NCBI GenBank assembly: GCA_019752115.1
Contig: JAIEMN010000009.1
Span: 36,776-100,775 of the forward strand
Length of the DNA stretch: 64,000 nucleotides
Origin: Gemmatimonadaceae bacterium
GTDB taxonomy: Bacteria > Gemmatimonadota > Gemmatimonadetes > Gemmatimonadales > Gemmatimonadaceae
Direction of reading: 5' to 3'
Shown here: positions 1 to 9,067 of the stretch, one piece after another
Position numbering within the stretch: the first letter of the stretch is position 1
Layout of the letters: the number at the start of each line of letters is the position of its first letter
Translations under genes and position numbers: made by a program
Notes under the pieces: generated by a model
Seen by the model: only the letters and a program-made list of their open reading frames with translations
Database searches by the model: none
What the model was told of the DNA's origin: nothing

Positions 1-480
1 GAACATGAACACGATCCCGGCTTCGCGCAGCGTGCGGGCCATGCTCGCCGGCGGCTGATCGATGGCGACCCCCAGCGCCTCGAGCACGTCGGCGCTGCCG
101 GACTTGCTCGTGAAAGAGCGGTTGCCGTGCTTCGCCACCCGCACCCCCATGCCGGCCGCCAGCAGTGCCGCGGCGGTGGAGATGTTGAAGGTGGTGAGCG
201 CGCCACCGCCGGTGCCGCAGGTATCCACCAGGTCGCCTGGGGCGTCGGCCGGAAGGACGATCATCGCCTCCCGCAGCGCCCGCACGACGGCCGCGACCTC
301 CTCAGCGGTTTCGCCTTTGACGCGCAGCGCCATCAGCAGCGCCGCGACCTGCGCGGACGTCCCTTCGCCCCGCATGATCACGCCAAAGGCCTGCTGTAGC
401 GCCGCACCGGTCACGGGTTCCCGCAGGGCGAGCGCGCGAATGACGCGTGCGAGCGCCTCGGCGCCCGGCTCACCGGACAT
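1..480 (-). CDS. trpD: Anthranilate phosphoribosyltransferase (partial, N-terminal part)
   Basis: The enzyme transfers phosphoribose from PRPP to anthranilate, the second step of tryptophan synthesis from chorismate. About 160 N-terminal residues are visible; the gene runs off the window start. Family hallmarks are present: the PRPP-binding stretch DTCGTGGG, then NISTAAA, AKHGNRS and SGSADVLEALG. The ATG at 478-480 overlaps the TGA of the upstream GAF gene by 11 bases (ATGTCCGGTGA), so translation is probably coupled. The rest of the trp cluster would lie beyond the window. The identity is firm; only the C-terminus is missing. Confidence 0.95.
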   Translation of the reverse strand, partial: MSGEPGAEALARVIRALALREPVTGAALQQAFGVIMRGEGTSAQVAALLMALRVKGETAEEVAAVVRALREAMIVLPADAPGDLVDTCGTGGGALTTFNISTAAALLAAGMGVRVAKHGNRSFTSKSGSADVLEALGVAIDQPPASMARTLREAGIVFMF

Positions 481-1780
481 TCAGGCTCTCCAACAACCGT
501 TCGGGGAGCTGGGCGCGGGTCGCAATCAGCGCGATGATGAGACCGAGCAACCGCACGCGCTCCACGTCCTCATCGGTGTACGTCCCGCGCTGCGCGCGAT
601 TGGTCAGGTTCACGACGCCCACCAACTCGTCGTGGTACACCAGCGGGAAGCTGATGAAGCTGCCGGTGGTGAAGTACTGATCGCGCAAGAGCGGATGTTG
701 CGACGCTTCGCGCACATCCTGCACGAGCAACGGCTGCCGTGCGGCCGCCACACGGCCGGCGACGCCTTCACCCACGCGAATGCGCATGCCTTCCACGATG
801 TTCGGCGCGATCCCGCGCGCGGCGGCGAGATAGAGATGATCCGGCTCGGGCGCGCGCAGCATCAGTGAACAGCGCTGCGCCTGCATGTCGTCGCCGACAA
901 GCGCCAGCAGCCCGTCGACCAGCATACGGGCATCGCTGGTTTCGGCGTTCAGGGTCAGCGCACGATCGAGTAGATAGAGCGTGCGCGAGCGCTGGCGCAG
1001 CGCTTCGCTCCGCCGATGCAGTTCGATGTGCGACTGCTCGAGCTGGGCCACCGCGCTCGCCAGCTGCCGCTCGGCGAGCTCAGCCTTGCGACCGGACCGT
1101 CGCGCTTCCTCGGTGGCGCGCGCGGCCTCGGCCCGGAGGGTCAGCGCTTCGGCCGGTTCGATCGAGCCACTCTGCAGCGGGGTATTGCGCGCGGCGCGCA
1201 GCTCGCCTTCGAGGGCCGCCAGCCGGCGGACGTACTCCCCGTGCACCCGCTGGGTCACGTCTTCCAGCGTGCGCACCGCTTCCTCGCGGGCGTCGCGTTC
1301 GGCGAGGCGTGCATACGCGAGGTCAAAGAGTGCCACGGACGGGGCGAGCCGCTCAGTGGTGCGGGTGCCGAAGATCTTGCGCGGCTCGTAGAGCGCCAGA
1401 ACGGCCCCCAACACGCCTTCGACCTTGAGCCCACGCACCGCGAGCACCCCGCCGTCCATCGACGTCGTGAATCCGAAGAGCCGGGGATAATCGGCCGACC
1501 GGTCGAGCACGTCGTGGAAGGGCCCACCGCTCAGAATCTTCGTCCGCACCCCCTCCGGGAGGTGGTCGAAGGTCGTTTCGAGCGTGCTCTTGGCGACCGT
1601 CGCACCCGCGGGCGCGAGCCGCTCGTGCAGCATGTCGCGCCGGGCGTCATAGCCGATCAGGGCGAGCTGGGCGCCCCGGTCGAGGTCGGCCACCGCTTCA
1701 CCGAGCGCGACCAACGCCCCGTCGATATCGGCGACGGTGGCGAGCGAGTGCGCGAGCGAGGAAAGGGAGCGGGGAGCCAT
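470..1780 (-). CDS. GAF-domain protein with central coiled coil
   Basis: A 436-residue cytoplasmic protein with no signal peptide or membrane segment. The N-terminal half (about 1-200) is not one I recognise. The middle (about 200-290) is rich in Glu, Ala, Arg and Leu and looks like a coiled coil. The C-terminal 150 residues read as a GAF domain, with a VGEGVAGRVAAARQPLLVQDV core followed by a FPLVYHDELVGVVNL strand pair. No kinase, cyclase or output domain follows, so it may be a sensory or scaffold protein. The ATG at 1780 was chosen because the open frame further upstream runs antisense through truA. The gene is divergent from truA and overlaps trpD. Confidence 0.8.
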   Translation of the reverse strand: MAPRSLSSLAHSLATVADIDGALVALGEAVADLDRGAQLALIGYDARRDMLHERLAPAGATVAKSTLETTFDHLPEGVRTKILSGGPFHDVLDRSADYPRLFGFTTSMDGGVLAVRGLKVEGVLGAVLALYEPRKIFGTRTTERLAPSVALFDLAYARLAERDAREEAVRTLEDVTQRVHGEYVRRLAALEGELRAARNTPLQSGSIEPAEALTLRAEAARATEEARRSGRKAELAERQLASAVAQLEQSHIELHRRSEALRQRSRTLYLLDRALTLNAETSDARMLVDGLLALVGDDMQAQRCSLMLRAPEPDHLYLAAARGIAPNIVEGMRIRVGEGVAGRVAAARQPLLVQDVREASQHPLLRDQYFTTGSFISFPLVYHDELVGVVNLTNRAQRGTYTDEDVERVRLLGLIIALIATRAQLPERLLESLNVR

Positions 1781-1846
1781 GCGAGTTCGTGAGACAGGGA
1801 GAAAACGCGATTGGCGCCGTCGGCGCAATGGCCGAGCACGGCCGAG

Positions 1847-1875
1847 TTGAAGCGAAGGGCGGTGGTGCCTACCTT
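1847..1875 (+). promoter_or_regulatory. Sigma70-like promoter of truA, possibly leaderless
   Basis: TTGAAG at 1847-1852 and TACCTT at 1870-1875 are separated by exactly 17 bases. The truA ATG at 1885 starts 10 bases after the -10 box, so transcription would begin at or within a few bases of the start codon. No Shine-Dalgarno sequence is present. Confidence 0.5.
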
Positions 1876-1884
1876 CCCCGCGCC

Positions 1885-2661
1885 ATGGACCCGCGACCGA
1901 TCCTTCTGGTAACCCAGTACGACGGGGGGGCGTTCGCCGGCTGGCAACGACAGCCCGACGTCCCCACCGTGCAGGGGGAGATGGAGGCGGTGCTCGCCCG
2001 ACTCTGTGGCACGCACATTCCGGCCATCGGGGCCGGCCGGACCGATGCGGGGGTACACGCCCACGGGCAGGGGGTCGGGGTCCGGGTCCCGGAAAAGTGG
2101 ACGCCCGAGGCGCTTCGGCGCGCCATGAATGCCCTGCTCCCCGATGGGATCTGGGTCGCGTCGGCCCATCGGATGGCGGCGGATTTTCATCCGCGCTACA
2201 GCGCAACCGCCCGCCGATATGGTTATCTTGTGGGCACGAACGAGGAGGCCTGTTCGCCTTTCCGGCGGCGGTACGAATGGTTCGTGCGTCGCCCGTTGGA
2301 GGCGGACGCGTTGCACGCCGAGGCCGCGAGCCTGCTGGGCGAGCACACGTTCCGCGCCTTTGCCGTTGCTCACACGGCGCCGATCGATGATCACCACCGC
2401 TGCGTGATTCAGCACGCGGCCTGGGTGCCTCGCGACGGCGGCTGGGTGTTCGAAGTTGCGGCAAACCGCTTTCTCCATCACATGGTGCGATTTCTGGTCG
2501 GGACGATGATCGACGTGGCGCTTGGGCGCCGACCGCGCGGCACGATCGCGCGGCTCCTCGTGGCACCCGACAACGCCGACACGTCACCGCCGGCTCCGGC
2601 GCATGGCCTGTCGCTGCGCGCCGTCACCTACCCCGCGACGTGTTTCGCGGGGGATGCGTGA
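1885..2661 (+). CDS. truA: tRNA pseudouridine(38-40) synthase TruA
   Basis: TruA isomerises uridines 38-40 in the tRNA anticodon arm. The protein has 258 residues, normal for the family. It shows the N-terminal QYDGGAFAGWQRQ strand and the catalytic motif GRTDAGVHA, with Asp54 as the catalytic aspartate. The C-terminal FLHHMVRFLVGTM segment is also typical. The ATG at 1885 fits the family N-terminus; the open frame extends upstream without similarity. A promoter sits directly before it. The stop codon touches a possible upstream start of the protease gene (TGATG). Confidence 0.95.
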   Translation: MDPRPILLVTQYDGGAFAGWQRQPDVPTVQGEMEAVLARLCGTHIPAIGAGRTDAGVHAHGQGVGVRVPEKWTPEALRRAMNALLPDGIWVASAHRMAADFHPRYSATARRYGYLVGTNEEACSPFRRRYEWFVRRPLEADALHAEAASLLGEHTFRAFAVAHTAPIDDHHRCVIQHAAWVPRDGGWVFEVAANRFLHHMVRFLVGTMIDVALGRRPRGTIARLLVAPDNADTSPPAPAHGLSLRAVTYPATCFAGDA

Positions 2662-2699
2662 TGACCGGCCGAATCGCCCGCGTCCGTCGAGATTCGCAT

Positions 2700-4127
2700 A
2701 TGCTGTCCCGTTCCTCGCTGATCGCTCTGGTCGCACTCGTCCTGGTCGGGTGCGAAGGGGCCAACCCGTCCGCGTCCGGCGCACAGTCGCGCACGTTGCC
2801 GCCCGCGTCGCCGCTGCCGAGCGGGCCCGTGCCCGCCGCCAAGGTCGATGCGTCGCGTCGCACCGCCATCACGACCGCCGTCGAGCGCGTGGCGCCCGCC
2901 GTGGTCACGGTACAGACCGAGACCGTCGAGCGCGTCCCGGTCGACTTCTTCGAGTACTTCATGGGCGGGCGCACCGGTGAGCGGCGCAACGCCGGCATCG
3001 GCTCGGGCTTTGTGGTGCGTGGCGACGGTGTCATTGTCACGAATGCGCACGTGATCGCCGGTGCCACCAAGGTGCAGGTCGCCATGCGCGACGGCACCAC
3101 GTACGACGCAACGGTCGTGGGGGCGGACGAGACGAACGATCTCGCCGTGGTCCGCATCAAGGCGAAGGATCTCCCCATCGCGCCCCTCGGGACCTCGTCC
3201 AACCTGATCGTCGGTGAGTGGACGATCGCGATCGGCAATCCGTTCGGCTTCGTCCTCGCGAACAACGAGCCCAGCGTGTCGGTCGGCGTGGTGAGCGCCG
3301 TCGGGCGCAATCTGGCCGGACGCGCCGAAGGCGGCGGGGTCTACGTCGACATGATTCAGACCGACGCCGCCATCAATCCGGGCAACTCGGGCGGCCCACT
3401 GGTCAACGCGTCCGGCGAAGTGATTGGCGTGAACAGCTCGATCTATTCGCCGAGCGGCGGGTCGGTGGGGTTGGGGTTCGCCATTCCTATCGATCGCACC
3501 AAGCGCATCGTGGAGGACCTGCTGGAGCACGGCAGCGTGCGTCAGCCGTGGGTTGGCGTCCGGCTCCAGACGCCGCAGGCCCAGAGCGCGCGCGACGCGG
3601 CCCGGGTGAGCGCGATCGTGGCGCGTGTCGTTCCGGGCTCCCCCGCCGAGAAGGCTGGCGTGCAGCCGGGCGACGTGGTCGTGCAGGCGGGCACTCGGCC
3701 GGTCCGGAATCCGTTCGATTGGGAGGCACGGCTCCTCGACCTGCGGGTTGGCGAGACGTTGCCGGTGACCGTCCGTCGTGGTGGGCGTGAGCTGAAGCTC
3801 GCGCTGCAGGTGGCGGATGCGCCGGAGGTCACGGCCCAGAAGGTGACCGTCCTGCGTGAACTGCAGCTCATCTCCCTGACCGATGCCATTCGCCAGGAGC
3901 GCGGGATCGGGTCGAATCAGGGGGCGCTCGTGTACAAGGTGTCCGATCGGATTCGTGACGAGATCGGGCTCCAGGAAGGGGATGTGATCGTGCAGGTGGG
4001 GCAGTCCCGCGTGGCGACGGCGGAGGCGGCGTCGGCCGCCATCGATCGCTACGGCGCACGTGGGGCCGTGTTCCTCGTGTTCGAACGCAACCGGCAGTTC
4101 CTGCAGACGCAGTTCTATCTCCGCTGA
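2700..4127 (+). CDS. DegP/HtrA-type serine protease, lipoprotein, two PDZ domains
   Basis: This is a periplasmic quality-control protease of the S1C/HtrA family, 475 residues. The first 18 residues form a lipoprotein signal with lipobox LVGC (Cys18), so it is probably membrane-anchored. The trypsin-like domain has His117 (NAHVIAG), Asp147 (ETNDLAV) and Ser230 (GNSGGPLVN) as a complete triad. Two PDZ domains follow, about 260-370 and 385-475, with a PAEKAGVQPGD ligand loop in the first. An alternative ATG at 2661 overlaps the truA stop (TGATG) and would add 13 residues before the signal peptide; I prefer 2700 because it gives a normal-length signal. Confidence 0.93.
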   Translation: MLSRSSLIALVALVLVGCEGANPSASGAQSRTLPPASPLPSGPVPAAKVDASRRTAITTAVERVAPAVVTVQTETVERVPVDFFEYFMGGRTGERRNAGIGSGFVVRGDGVIVTNAHVIAGATKVQVAMRDGTTYDATVVGADETNDLAVVRIKAKDLPIAPLGTSSNLIVGEWTIAIGNPFGFVLANNEPSVSVGVVSAVGRNLAGRAEGGGVYVDMIQTDAAINPGNSGGPLVNASGEVIGVNSSIYSPSGGSVGLGFAIPIDRTKRIVEDLLEHGSVRQPWVGVRLQTPQAQSARDAARVSAIVARVVPGSPAEKAGVQPGDVVVQAGTRPVRNPFDWEARLLDLRVGETLPVTVRRGGRELKLALQVADAPEVTAQKVTVLRELQLISLTDAIRQERGIGSNQGALVYKVSDRIRDEIGLQEGDVIVQVGQSRVATAEAASAAIDRYGARGAVFLVFERNRQFLQTQFYLR

Positions 4128-4153
4128 TCTCTGTCCACTCGGCCACGCCCTTC

Positions 4154-5593
4154 GTGACTGCTTCCGATAGTTCCGGTTACTCCTCGCCGCTTTCCGAGCG
4201 TTATGCCTCGAAAGCCATGCTCACCCTGTGGGGCCCGCAGGCGCGCTACGGTCTGTGGCGCCGCCTCTGGCTGGCCCTGGCCGAATCGCAGCAGGCGCTC
4301 GGGATCGAGATTCCCGAGGAGGCGCTCACGGCGATGCGGGCACACCTCGACGACATCGACTTCGCCGCGGTGGCCGAGTACGAGCGGAAGTTCCGGCACG
4401 ATGTCATGGCGCATGTGCACGCCTTCGGTGATGTGGCCCCGGCGGCGCGCAAGTTCATTCATCTCGGCGCGACCAGCTGCTACGTCACGGACAACGCCGA
4501 GCTGATCCTGATGCGTCAGGGGCTGGACCTGCTGCGCAGCAAGCTGCTCGACGCGCTCGATGCGCTGAGCGGCTTCGCCCGCCAGTGGAAGGACGTGCCG
4601 GCGCTGGGCTACACGCATCTGCAGCCGGCGCAGCTCACCACGGTGGGCAAGCGCGCGACGCTCTGGATGCAGGACATTCTCCTCGATCTCGAGGATCTCG
4701 ACTACCGGGTGCGGACACTGCCGTTCCGCGGCGTCAAAGGGACGACCGGCACGCAGGCGAGCTTCCTGACGCTGTTCGATGGGGACCACGCCAAGGTGCG
4801 CGCGCTCGACGCGATGGTGTGCCAGAAGATGGGCTTTGCGTCGTCGATTCCGGTGAGTGGTCAGACGTATTCGCGAAAGGTTGACGCGCAGGTGCTTGGC
4901 GTGGTGGCCGGCATCGCCGCCACGGCCTCCAAGTTCTCCGGCGACATTCGCATGCTGCAGGCGTTCGGCGAGATCGAGGAGCCGTTCGAGAAGAACCAGA
5001 TCGGCTCGTCGGCCATGGCGTACAAGCGCAACCCGATGCGCTCCGAGCGCATTGCGGCATTGGCGCGCTTCGTCCTGAGCCTCGAGCCGAATGCGAATCA
5101 GACGCACGCCGTGCAGTACTTCGAGCGCACGCTCGACGACTCGGCGAACCGTCGCCTCGCGATCCCGGAATCGTTCCTGGCGACCGATGCCATTCTCGTG
5201 CTGATGCAGAACGTCGTGCGCGGGCTCGAGGTGCATCCGGCGCGGATTCGTCGGCGGGTGGAAGACGAACTGCCGTTCATGGCGACCGAGGAGCTGATCG
5301 TGCGCTTCGTGCGCGCGGGCGGCGATCGGCAGGAAGCGCACGAGATCATTCGGGGGCACAGCATTGCCGCCGCGCGTGCCGTGAAGGACGGGGCGCCGAA
5401 GAATGACATGCTCGAGCGTCTGGCCGCCGACCCGGCGTTCGGCATTCCCCTCGAGGATTTGCAGGCGGTCGCCGAGCCCGCGCGCTTTGTGGGGCGCGCG
5501 CCGCAGCAGGTCGAGGAGTTTCTGGCCGAGCACGTGGCGCATTGGCTCTCGACCGAACGGGTACAGGCGGAACGTGAAGAGGTGCGCGTATGA
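4154..5593 (+). CDS. purB: Adenylosuccinate lyase
   Basis: PurB cleaves SAICAR to AICAR and adenylosuccinate to AMP, releasing fumarate, so it acts twice in purine synthesis. The product is 479 residues from a GTG start. The fumarase/aspartase superfamily signature ([11 protein letters not shown]) lies at about 284-294, and the TSCYVTDNA and TYSRKVD segments are typical. It opens a run of purine genes and its last bases overlap the purC ATG (ATGA at 5590-5593). No clear ribosome binding site precedes the GTG. Confidence 0.95.
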   Translation: MTASDSSGYSSPLSERYASKAMLTLWGPQARYGLWRRLWLALAESQQALGIEIPEEALTAMRAHLDDIDFAAVAEYERKFRHDVMAHVHAFGDVAPAARKFIHLGATSCYVTDNAELILMRQGLDLLRSKLLDALDALSGFARQWKDVPALGYTHLQPAQLTTVGKRATLWMQDILLDLEDLDYRVRTLPFRGVKGTTGTQASFLTLFDGDHAKVRALDAMVCQKMGFASSIPVSGQTYSRKVDAQVLGVVAGIAATASKFSGDIRMLQAFGEIEEPFEKNQIGSSAMAYKRNPMRSERIAALARFVLSLEPNANQTHAVQYFERTLDDSANRRLAIPESFLATDAILVLMQNVVRGLEVHPARIRRRVEDELPFMATEELIVRFVRAGGDRQEAHEIIRGHSIAAARAVKDGAPKNDMLERLAADPAFGIPLEDLQAVAEPARFVGRAPQQVEEFLAEHVAHWLSTERVQAEREEVRV

Positions 5594-6537
5594 GCGCGTC
5601 TGCTCCGATCGCGGTGTCGAGCACCGCGCTGCCCCTGCCCCTCGTGCGACGCGGCAAGGTGCGCGATGTGTACGGGGTCGATGACGAGCGCCTGCTGCTG
5701 GTGACGACCGATCGCATCAGTGCGTTCGATGTCGTGATGGATCAGGCCATTCCGTACAAGGGTGCGGTCCTGACGCAGCTCACGGCGTGGTGGCTGGCCC
5801 AGCTGGCGAACCGGGTGGAGCACCATCTGCTCACCGCTGACACCGACGAGATCATTCGCGAGGTGCCGGCGCTTGCCGCGCACCGCGGGGAGATCGCGGG
5901 CCGCAGCATGCTGTGTGTGCGGGCCGACGTGGTGCCCATCGAGTGTGTGATTCGCGGCTACATCTCGGGGTCGGCGTGGAAGGAGTATCGCGAACACGGG
6001 ACGCTCGCCGGTGAACCGCTGGCGGCCGGGCTGCGCGAAAGCGATCGACTCGAGCCCGCGCTCTTCAGCCCGGCGACCAAGGCGGAGTCGGGGCACGATG
6101 AGAACATCACCATCGCCACCGTGATCGAGCGTCAGGGTCCGGCGGTCGCCGCCGAGTTGGAGCGACTGGCGCGCACCGTGTACGAGTTCGGGCGGGCCAC
6201 TGCCGAACCGCGTGGCATCATCGTGGCTGATACCAAGTTCGAGTTTGGATGGCGCGATGGCCGCCTGTTGCTGATCGACGAGGTGCTCACGCCCGACAGT
6301 TCACGGTTCTGGCCCGCCGACCGGTATGAACCGGGCCACGGCCAGCCGAGCTTCGACAAGCAGCCCCTGCGTGATTGGTTGGACGGGGAGCGCCGAGCCG
6401 GGCGCTGGAATGGAGAAGCCCCGCCGCCCACGCTTCCGCCTGAGGTGATTGAGGCAACCAGCCTCCGCTATCGCGATGCGTTCGCCCGGATCACGGGCGC
6501 GCCGCTCGATCTGGCGCGCCTCGGTCTCCCCGTTTGA
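5590..6537 (+). CDS. purC: Phosphoribosylaminoimidazole-succinocarboxamide synthase
   Basis: SAICAR synthase joins CAIR and aspartate using ATP; the product is then cleaved by the adjacent PurB. The 315-residue length matches the longer, yeast-like form. Visible motifs are RRGKVRDVY (ATP loop), [31 protein letters not shown] and [14 protein letters not shown]. The ATG overlaps the purB stop by four bases, indicating coupling. The psd gene follows after 9 bases. Confidence 0.96.
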   Translation: MSASAPIAVSSTALPLPLVRRGKVRDVYGVDDERLLLVTTDRISAFDVVMDQAIPYKGAVLTQLTAWWLAQLANRVEHHLLTADTDEIIREVPALAAHRGEIAGRSMLCVRADVVPIECVIRGYISGSAWKEYREHGTLAGEPLAAGLRESDRLEPALFSPATKAESGHDENITIATVIERQGPAVAAELERLARTVYEFGRATAEPRGIIVADTKFEFGWRDGRLLLIDEVLTPDSSRFWPADRYEPGHGQPSFDKQPLRDWLDGERRAGRWNGEAPPPTLPPEVIEATSLRYRDAFARITGAPLDLARLGLPV

Positions 6538-6546
6538 GGATCCTCG

Positions 6547-7197
6547 ATGTTCGCTCGTGAAGGCTATCCGTTCATTCTGGGTGCTGCCGCGGTGGCGGCG
6601 GTGCTCTTCTCGCTGGCGCTCAAGCAGCGCTCGTGGGGCCTCTGGCTCGCGGCGTTCGTCGTGCTGGTGCTCGCGCTCTGGGTCGCGTGGTTCTTCCGCA
6701 ATCCCCAGCGCCCGGGCGAACGCGGCGATGGCGTGGCCATCGCCCCGGCCGACGGCCGCGTGGTGCTGATCACGAACATCGACGAACCCACCTTCGTGGG
6801 CGGGCCGACGCAGCGCGTGTCGATCTTCATGAACGTCTTCGACGTGCACGTGAATCGCTATCCCGTCACCGGGCGCGTGGAGCATGTGGTGCACAAGGCG
6901 GGCAAGTTCCTGAACGCGGTGACCGAAGCGTCGAGCGTGGAGAACGAACAGGCGTCGGTGGGGATCGTGACGCCGCGGCATCGCATCCTGGTGCGCCAGA
7001 TCGCCGGGCTGATCGCGCGCCGCATCATCACCGACTCCAAGTCCGGTGACGCGGCGGTTCAGGGGGAACGCATGGGGTTGATCCGCTTCGGCTCGCGTGT
7101 GGATGTCTTCCTGCCTCCGGACGCCCGCCTGCGGGTGGCGGTGGGGCAGCGGACGACCGCGGGCCAGACGGTCATCGCTGACCTGCCGACCGGCTGA
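6547..7197 (+). CDS. psd: Phosphatidylserine decarboxylase proenzyme, PSD-A type
   Basis: The enzyme decarboxylates phosphatidylserine to phosphatidylethanolamine at the inner membrane. The 216-residue length fits the short PSD-A class. Two hydrophobic segments lie near the N-terminus, up to about residue 55. The self-cleavage site that creates the pyruvoyl group is Gly182-Ser183 within RFGSRVDVFLP. FMNVFDVHVNRYPV is a family hallmark. The gene directly precedes pssA, which makes its substrate, and both lie inside the purine gene run. Confidence 0.95.
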   Translation: MFAREGYPFILGAAAVAAVLFSLALKQRSWGLWLAAFVVLVLALWVAWFFRNPQRPGERGDGVAIAPADGRVVLITNIDEPTFVGGPTQRVSIFMNVFDVHVNRYPVTGRVEHVVHKAGKFLNAVTEASSVENEQASVGIVTPRHRILVRQIAGLIARRIITDSKSGDAAVQGERMGLIRFGSRVDVFLPPDARLRVAVGQRTTAGQTVIADLPTG

Positions 7198-7200
7198 GTG

Positions 7201-8112
7201 ATGAACCGCCCCGATTCGCGCATGAGCCAGGACGCCCCGGATCGACCGCGGCGGTATCGGCAGCGCGCGGCGGTTGCGCTGCCGAACGGCTTCACGCTCG
7301 CGAACCTCTTCTTCGGCATCTTCGCGATCGTCTCTGCGTCGCGCGGCGATTTCGATGCGGCGGCCCGGTTCATCGTCTTCGGCGCGATTGCCGACACCCT
7401 CGACGGGCGCATCGCGCGCGCCACCAAGTCGGGATCGCGGTTTGGTGAGGAGCTCGACTCGCTCGTCGATGCGATCTCCTTCGGGACGGCGCCGGCGCTG
7501 ATCATGTACTTCGCGGTGTTCCAGAGCACCCGCTGGGAGTGGGTGTTCTGTTTCTTCTTCACCGCCTGCGCCGTGATGCGCCTGGCGCGCTTCAATGTCG
7601 AGCAGGCCGGACGGAAGGTGTCGCACTTCACCGGCCTCCCCAGCCCCGCCGCGGGCATGACGCTGGCGACCTATTACTGGTTCAGCCAGACGCCGCTCTA
7701 TACCGAGACCATCATCGGTGACCTGCCGTGGCACCAGATGCTCCGCTGGGTCATCATGGGCCTCGGCATGCTGATGATCAGCAACGTGCAGTATGCCAAG
7801 GTCCCGACCGTGAACTTCCGCACGATCAAGGGGATCCTGGGCTTCCTGCTGGTCGTTGGGACGTTTGTCGGGGTGATCTTCCTCCCCAAGAAGTTCTTCT
7901 TCCCGGCGCTGATGGCGTACGTCCTGTACGGCATCCTGCGCACGGTGTTCCTCGGGCTCCTCGACCGTCTGCCTGGCCGCGATGATCACGGCGATGACGA
8001 CGACGATGACCACTACGAGGAGCTCCAAGCCACCCGTCGGCGCCGCAAGCGGCGCCGCTCGAACCGTTCACAATCCGGTCCCGCGACCGGTCGCGAGGAA
8101 TCGCCCGCATGA
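7201..8112 (+). CDS. pssA: CDP-diacylglycerol-serine O-phosphatidyltransferase
   Basis: This integral membrane enzyme makes phosphatidylserine from CDP-diacylglycerol and serine. The CDP-alcohol phosphotransferase signature (DG-x2-AR-x8-G-x3-D-x3-D) is complete at residues 68-90. Several hydrophobic helices follow. The C-terminus, about 260-303, is a charged tail with an Asp run and then Arg/Lys, probably cytoplasmic. The psd stop TGA is followed at once by GTG ATG; I chose the ATG at 7201, though the GTG at 7198 is possible. Its CDP-diacylglycerol would come from CdsA at 45536-46414. Confidence 0.95.
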   Translation: MNRPDSRMSQDAPDRPRRYRQRAAVALPNGFTLANLFFGIFAIVSASRGDFDAAARFIVFGAIADTLDGRIARATKSGSRFGEELDSLVDAISFGTAPALIMYFAVFQSTRWEWVFCFFFTACAVMRLARFNVEQAGRKVSHFTGLPSPAAGMTLATYYWFSQTPLYTETIIGDLPWHQMLRWVIMGLGMLMISNVQYAKVPTVNFRTIKGILGFLLVVGTFVGVIFLPKKFFFPALMAYVLYGILRTVFLGLLDRLPGRDDHGDDDDDDHYEELQATRRRRKRRRSNRSQSGPATGREESPA

Positions 8113-8366
8113 CCCGTTATCGTTGCGCCGTCCACATCGTGCCCCGCCGCGGCATCCTCGATCCGCAGGGGAAGGCCGTGGCGGATGCGCTGCACTCGCT
8201 CGGCTTTGCCGATGTGGGTGATGTGCGCGTCGGCCGCTACGTGATCGTGGAGACGCAGGCGGATTCGCCGGACGCGGCCCGCTCGAACATCAAGGCCATG
8301 TGCGAGAAGCTCCTCGCCAATCCGGTGACGGAAGACTTCGACATCGCCAGCGTGGAGCGCGCGTGA
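8109..8366 (+). CDS. purS: Phosphoribosylformylglycinamidine synthase subunit PurS
   Basis: PurS is the small structural subunit that bridges PurQ and PurL in the three-part FGAM synthase. The 85-residue product begins with the usual beta strand ([18 protein letters not shown]) and ends with IASVE. The ATG overlaps the pssA stop by four bases, and its own stop overlaps the purQ GTG. Having purS, purQ and a short purL shows that this organism uses the split enzyme rather than the large fused PurL. Confidence 0.95.
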   Translation: MTRYRCAVHIVPRRGILDPQGKAVADALHSLGFADVGDVRVGRYVIVETQADSPDAARSNIKAMCEKLLANPVTEDFDIASVERA

Positions 8367-9067
8367 AGGCCGGGATCGTTCGCTTCCCCGGGTCCAACTG
8401 CGACGAGGACGCGCTGCACGCGATCGCCGATCACCTGGGTCAGGAGGCCGTCTACCTCTGGCACAAGGATCACGATCTCCAGGGCGTGGATCTCGTCATT
8501 CTCCCGGGTGGCTTCAGCTATGGCGACTACCTGCGCGCCGGCGCCATCGCGCGCTTCTCGCCCATCATGCAGGAAGTCGTGGCGCATGCCAAGAAGGGCG
8601 GCCTCGTCCTCGGCATCTGCAACGGCTTTCAGATTGCCTGTGAGGCGGGACTGCTCCCCGGCGCCCTGCTCCGCAACGCGAGCCTCCGCTTTGTGAGTGC
8701 CCCGGTCACGCTGCGCGTGGAGAGCATCGCCACCAAGTTCACGAGCCAGTATCACGTCGGACAGCGGATCTCCATCCCCGTCGCGCACGGCGACGGCCGC
8801 TACACCGCCGACGCCGACACGCTGGCGCGTCTCGAGGGCGACGGCCATGTCGTCTTCCGTTACGTGGATGCGCACGGCGAGGCCACCGAAGCGGCCAATC
8901 CGAATGGCTCGCTGCGCAATATCGCCGGCATCATCAATGCTACCGGCAACGTGCTGGGCATGATGCCCCACCCGGAGCGCGCCCTCGAGCCCGCGCTCGG
9001 TTCGGTGGATGGCGCGCCCCTCTTCGCATCCATTCTTGACACCCTGCTGGCCGGAGCTGAGGCATGA
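8363..9067 (+). CDS. purQ: Phosphoribosylformylglycinamidine synthase subunit PurQ
   Basis: PurQ is the glutaminase subunit supplying ammonia for FGAM synthesis. It is 234 residues from a GTG start that overlaps the purS stop (GTGA). It is a class I glutamine amidotransferase with Cys86 in GICNGFQ as nucleophile and the C-terminal MMPHPERA carrying the catalytic His and Glu. The N-terminus [13 protein letters not shown] is typical. The open frame reaches upstream into purS, but without family similarity there. Confidence 0.96.
   Translation: MKAGIVRFPGSNCDEDALHAIADHLGQEAVYLWHKDHDLQGVDLVILPGGFSYGDYLRAGAIARFSPIMQEVVAHAKKGGLVLGICNGFQIACEAGLLPGALLRNASLRFVSAPVTLRVESIATKFTSQYHVGQRISIPVAHGDGRYTADADTLARLEGDGHVVFRYVDAHGEATEAANPNGSLRNIAGIINATGNVLGMMPHPERALEPALGSVDGAPLFASILDTLLAGAEA

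Noticed and set aside
7985..8010. A short GAT/GAC-rich run that looked like a repeat tract
   Set aside because: It is coding sequence for the Asp-rich C-terminal tail of PssA, not a separate repeat element.
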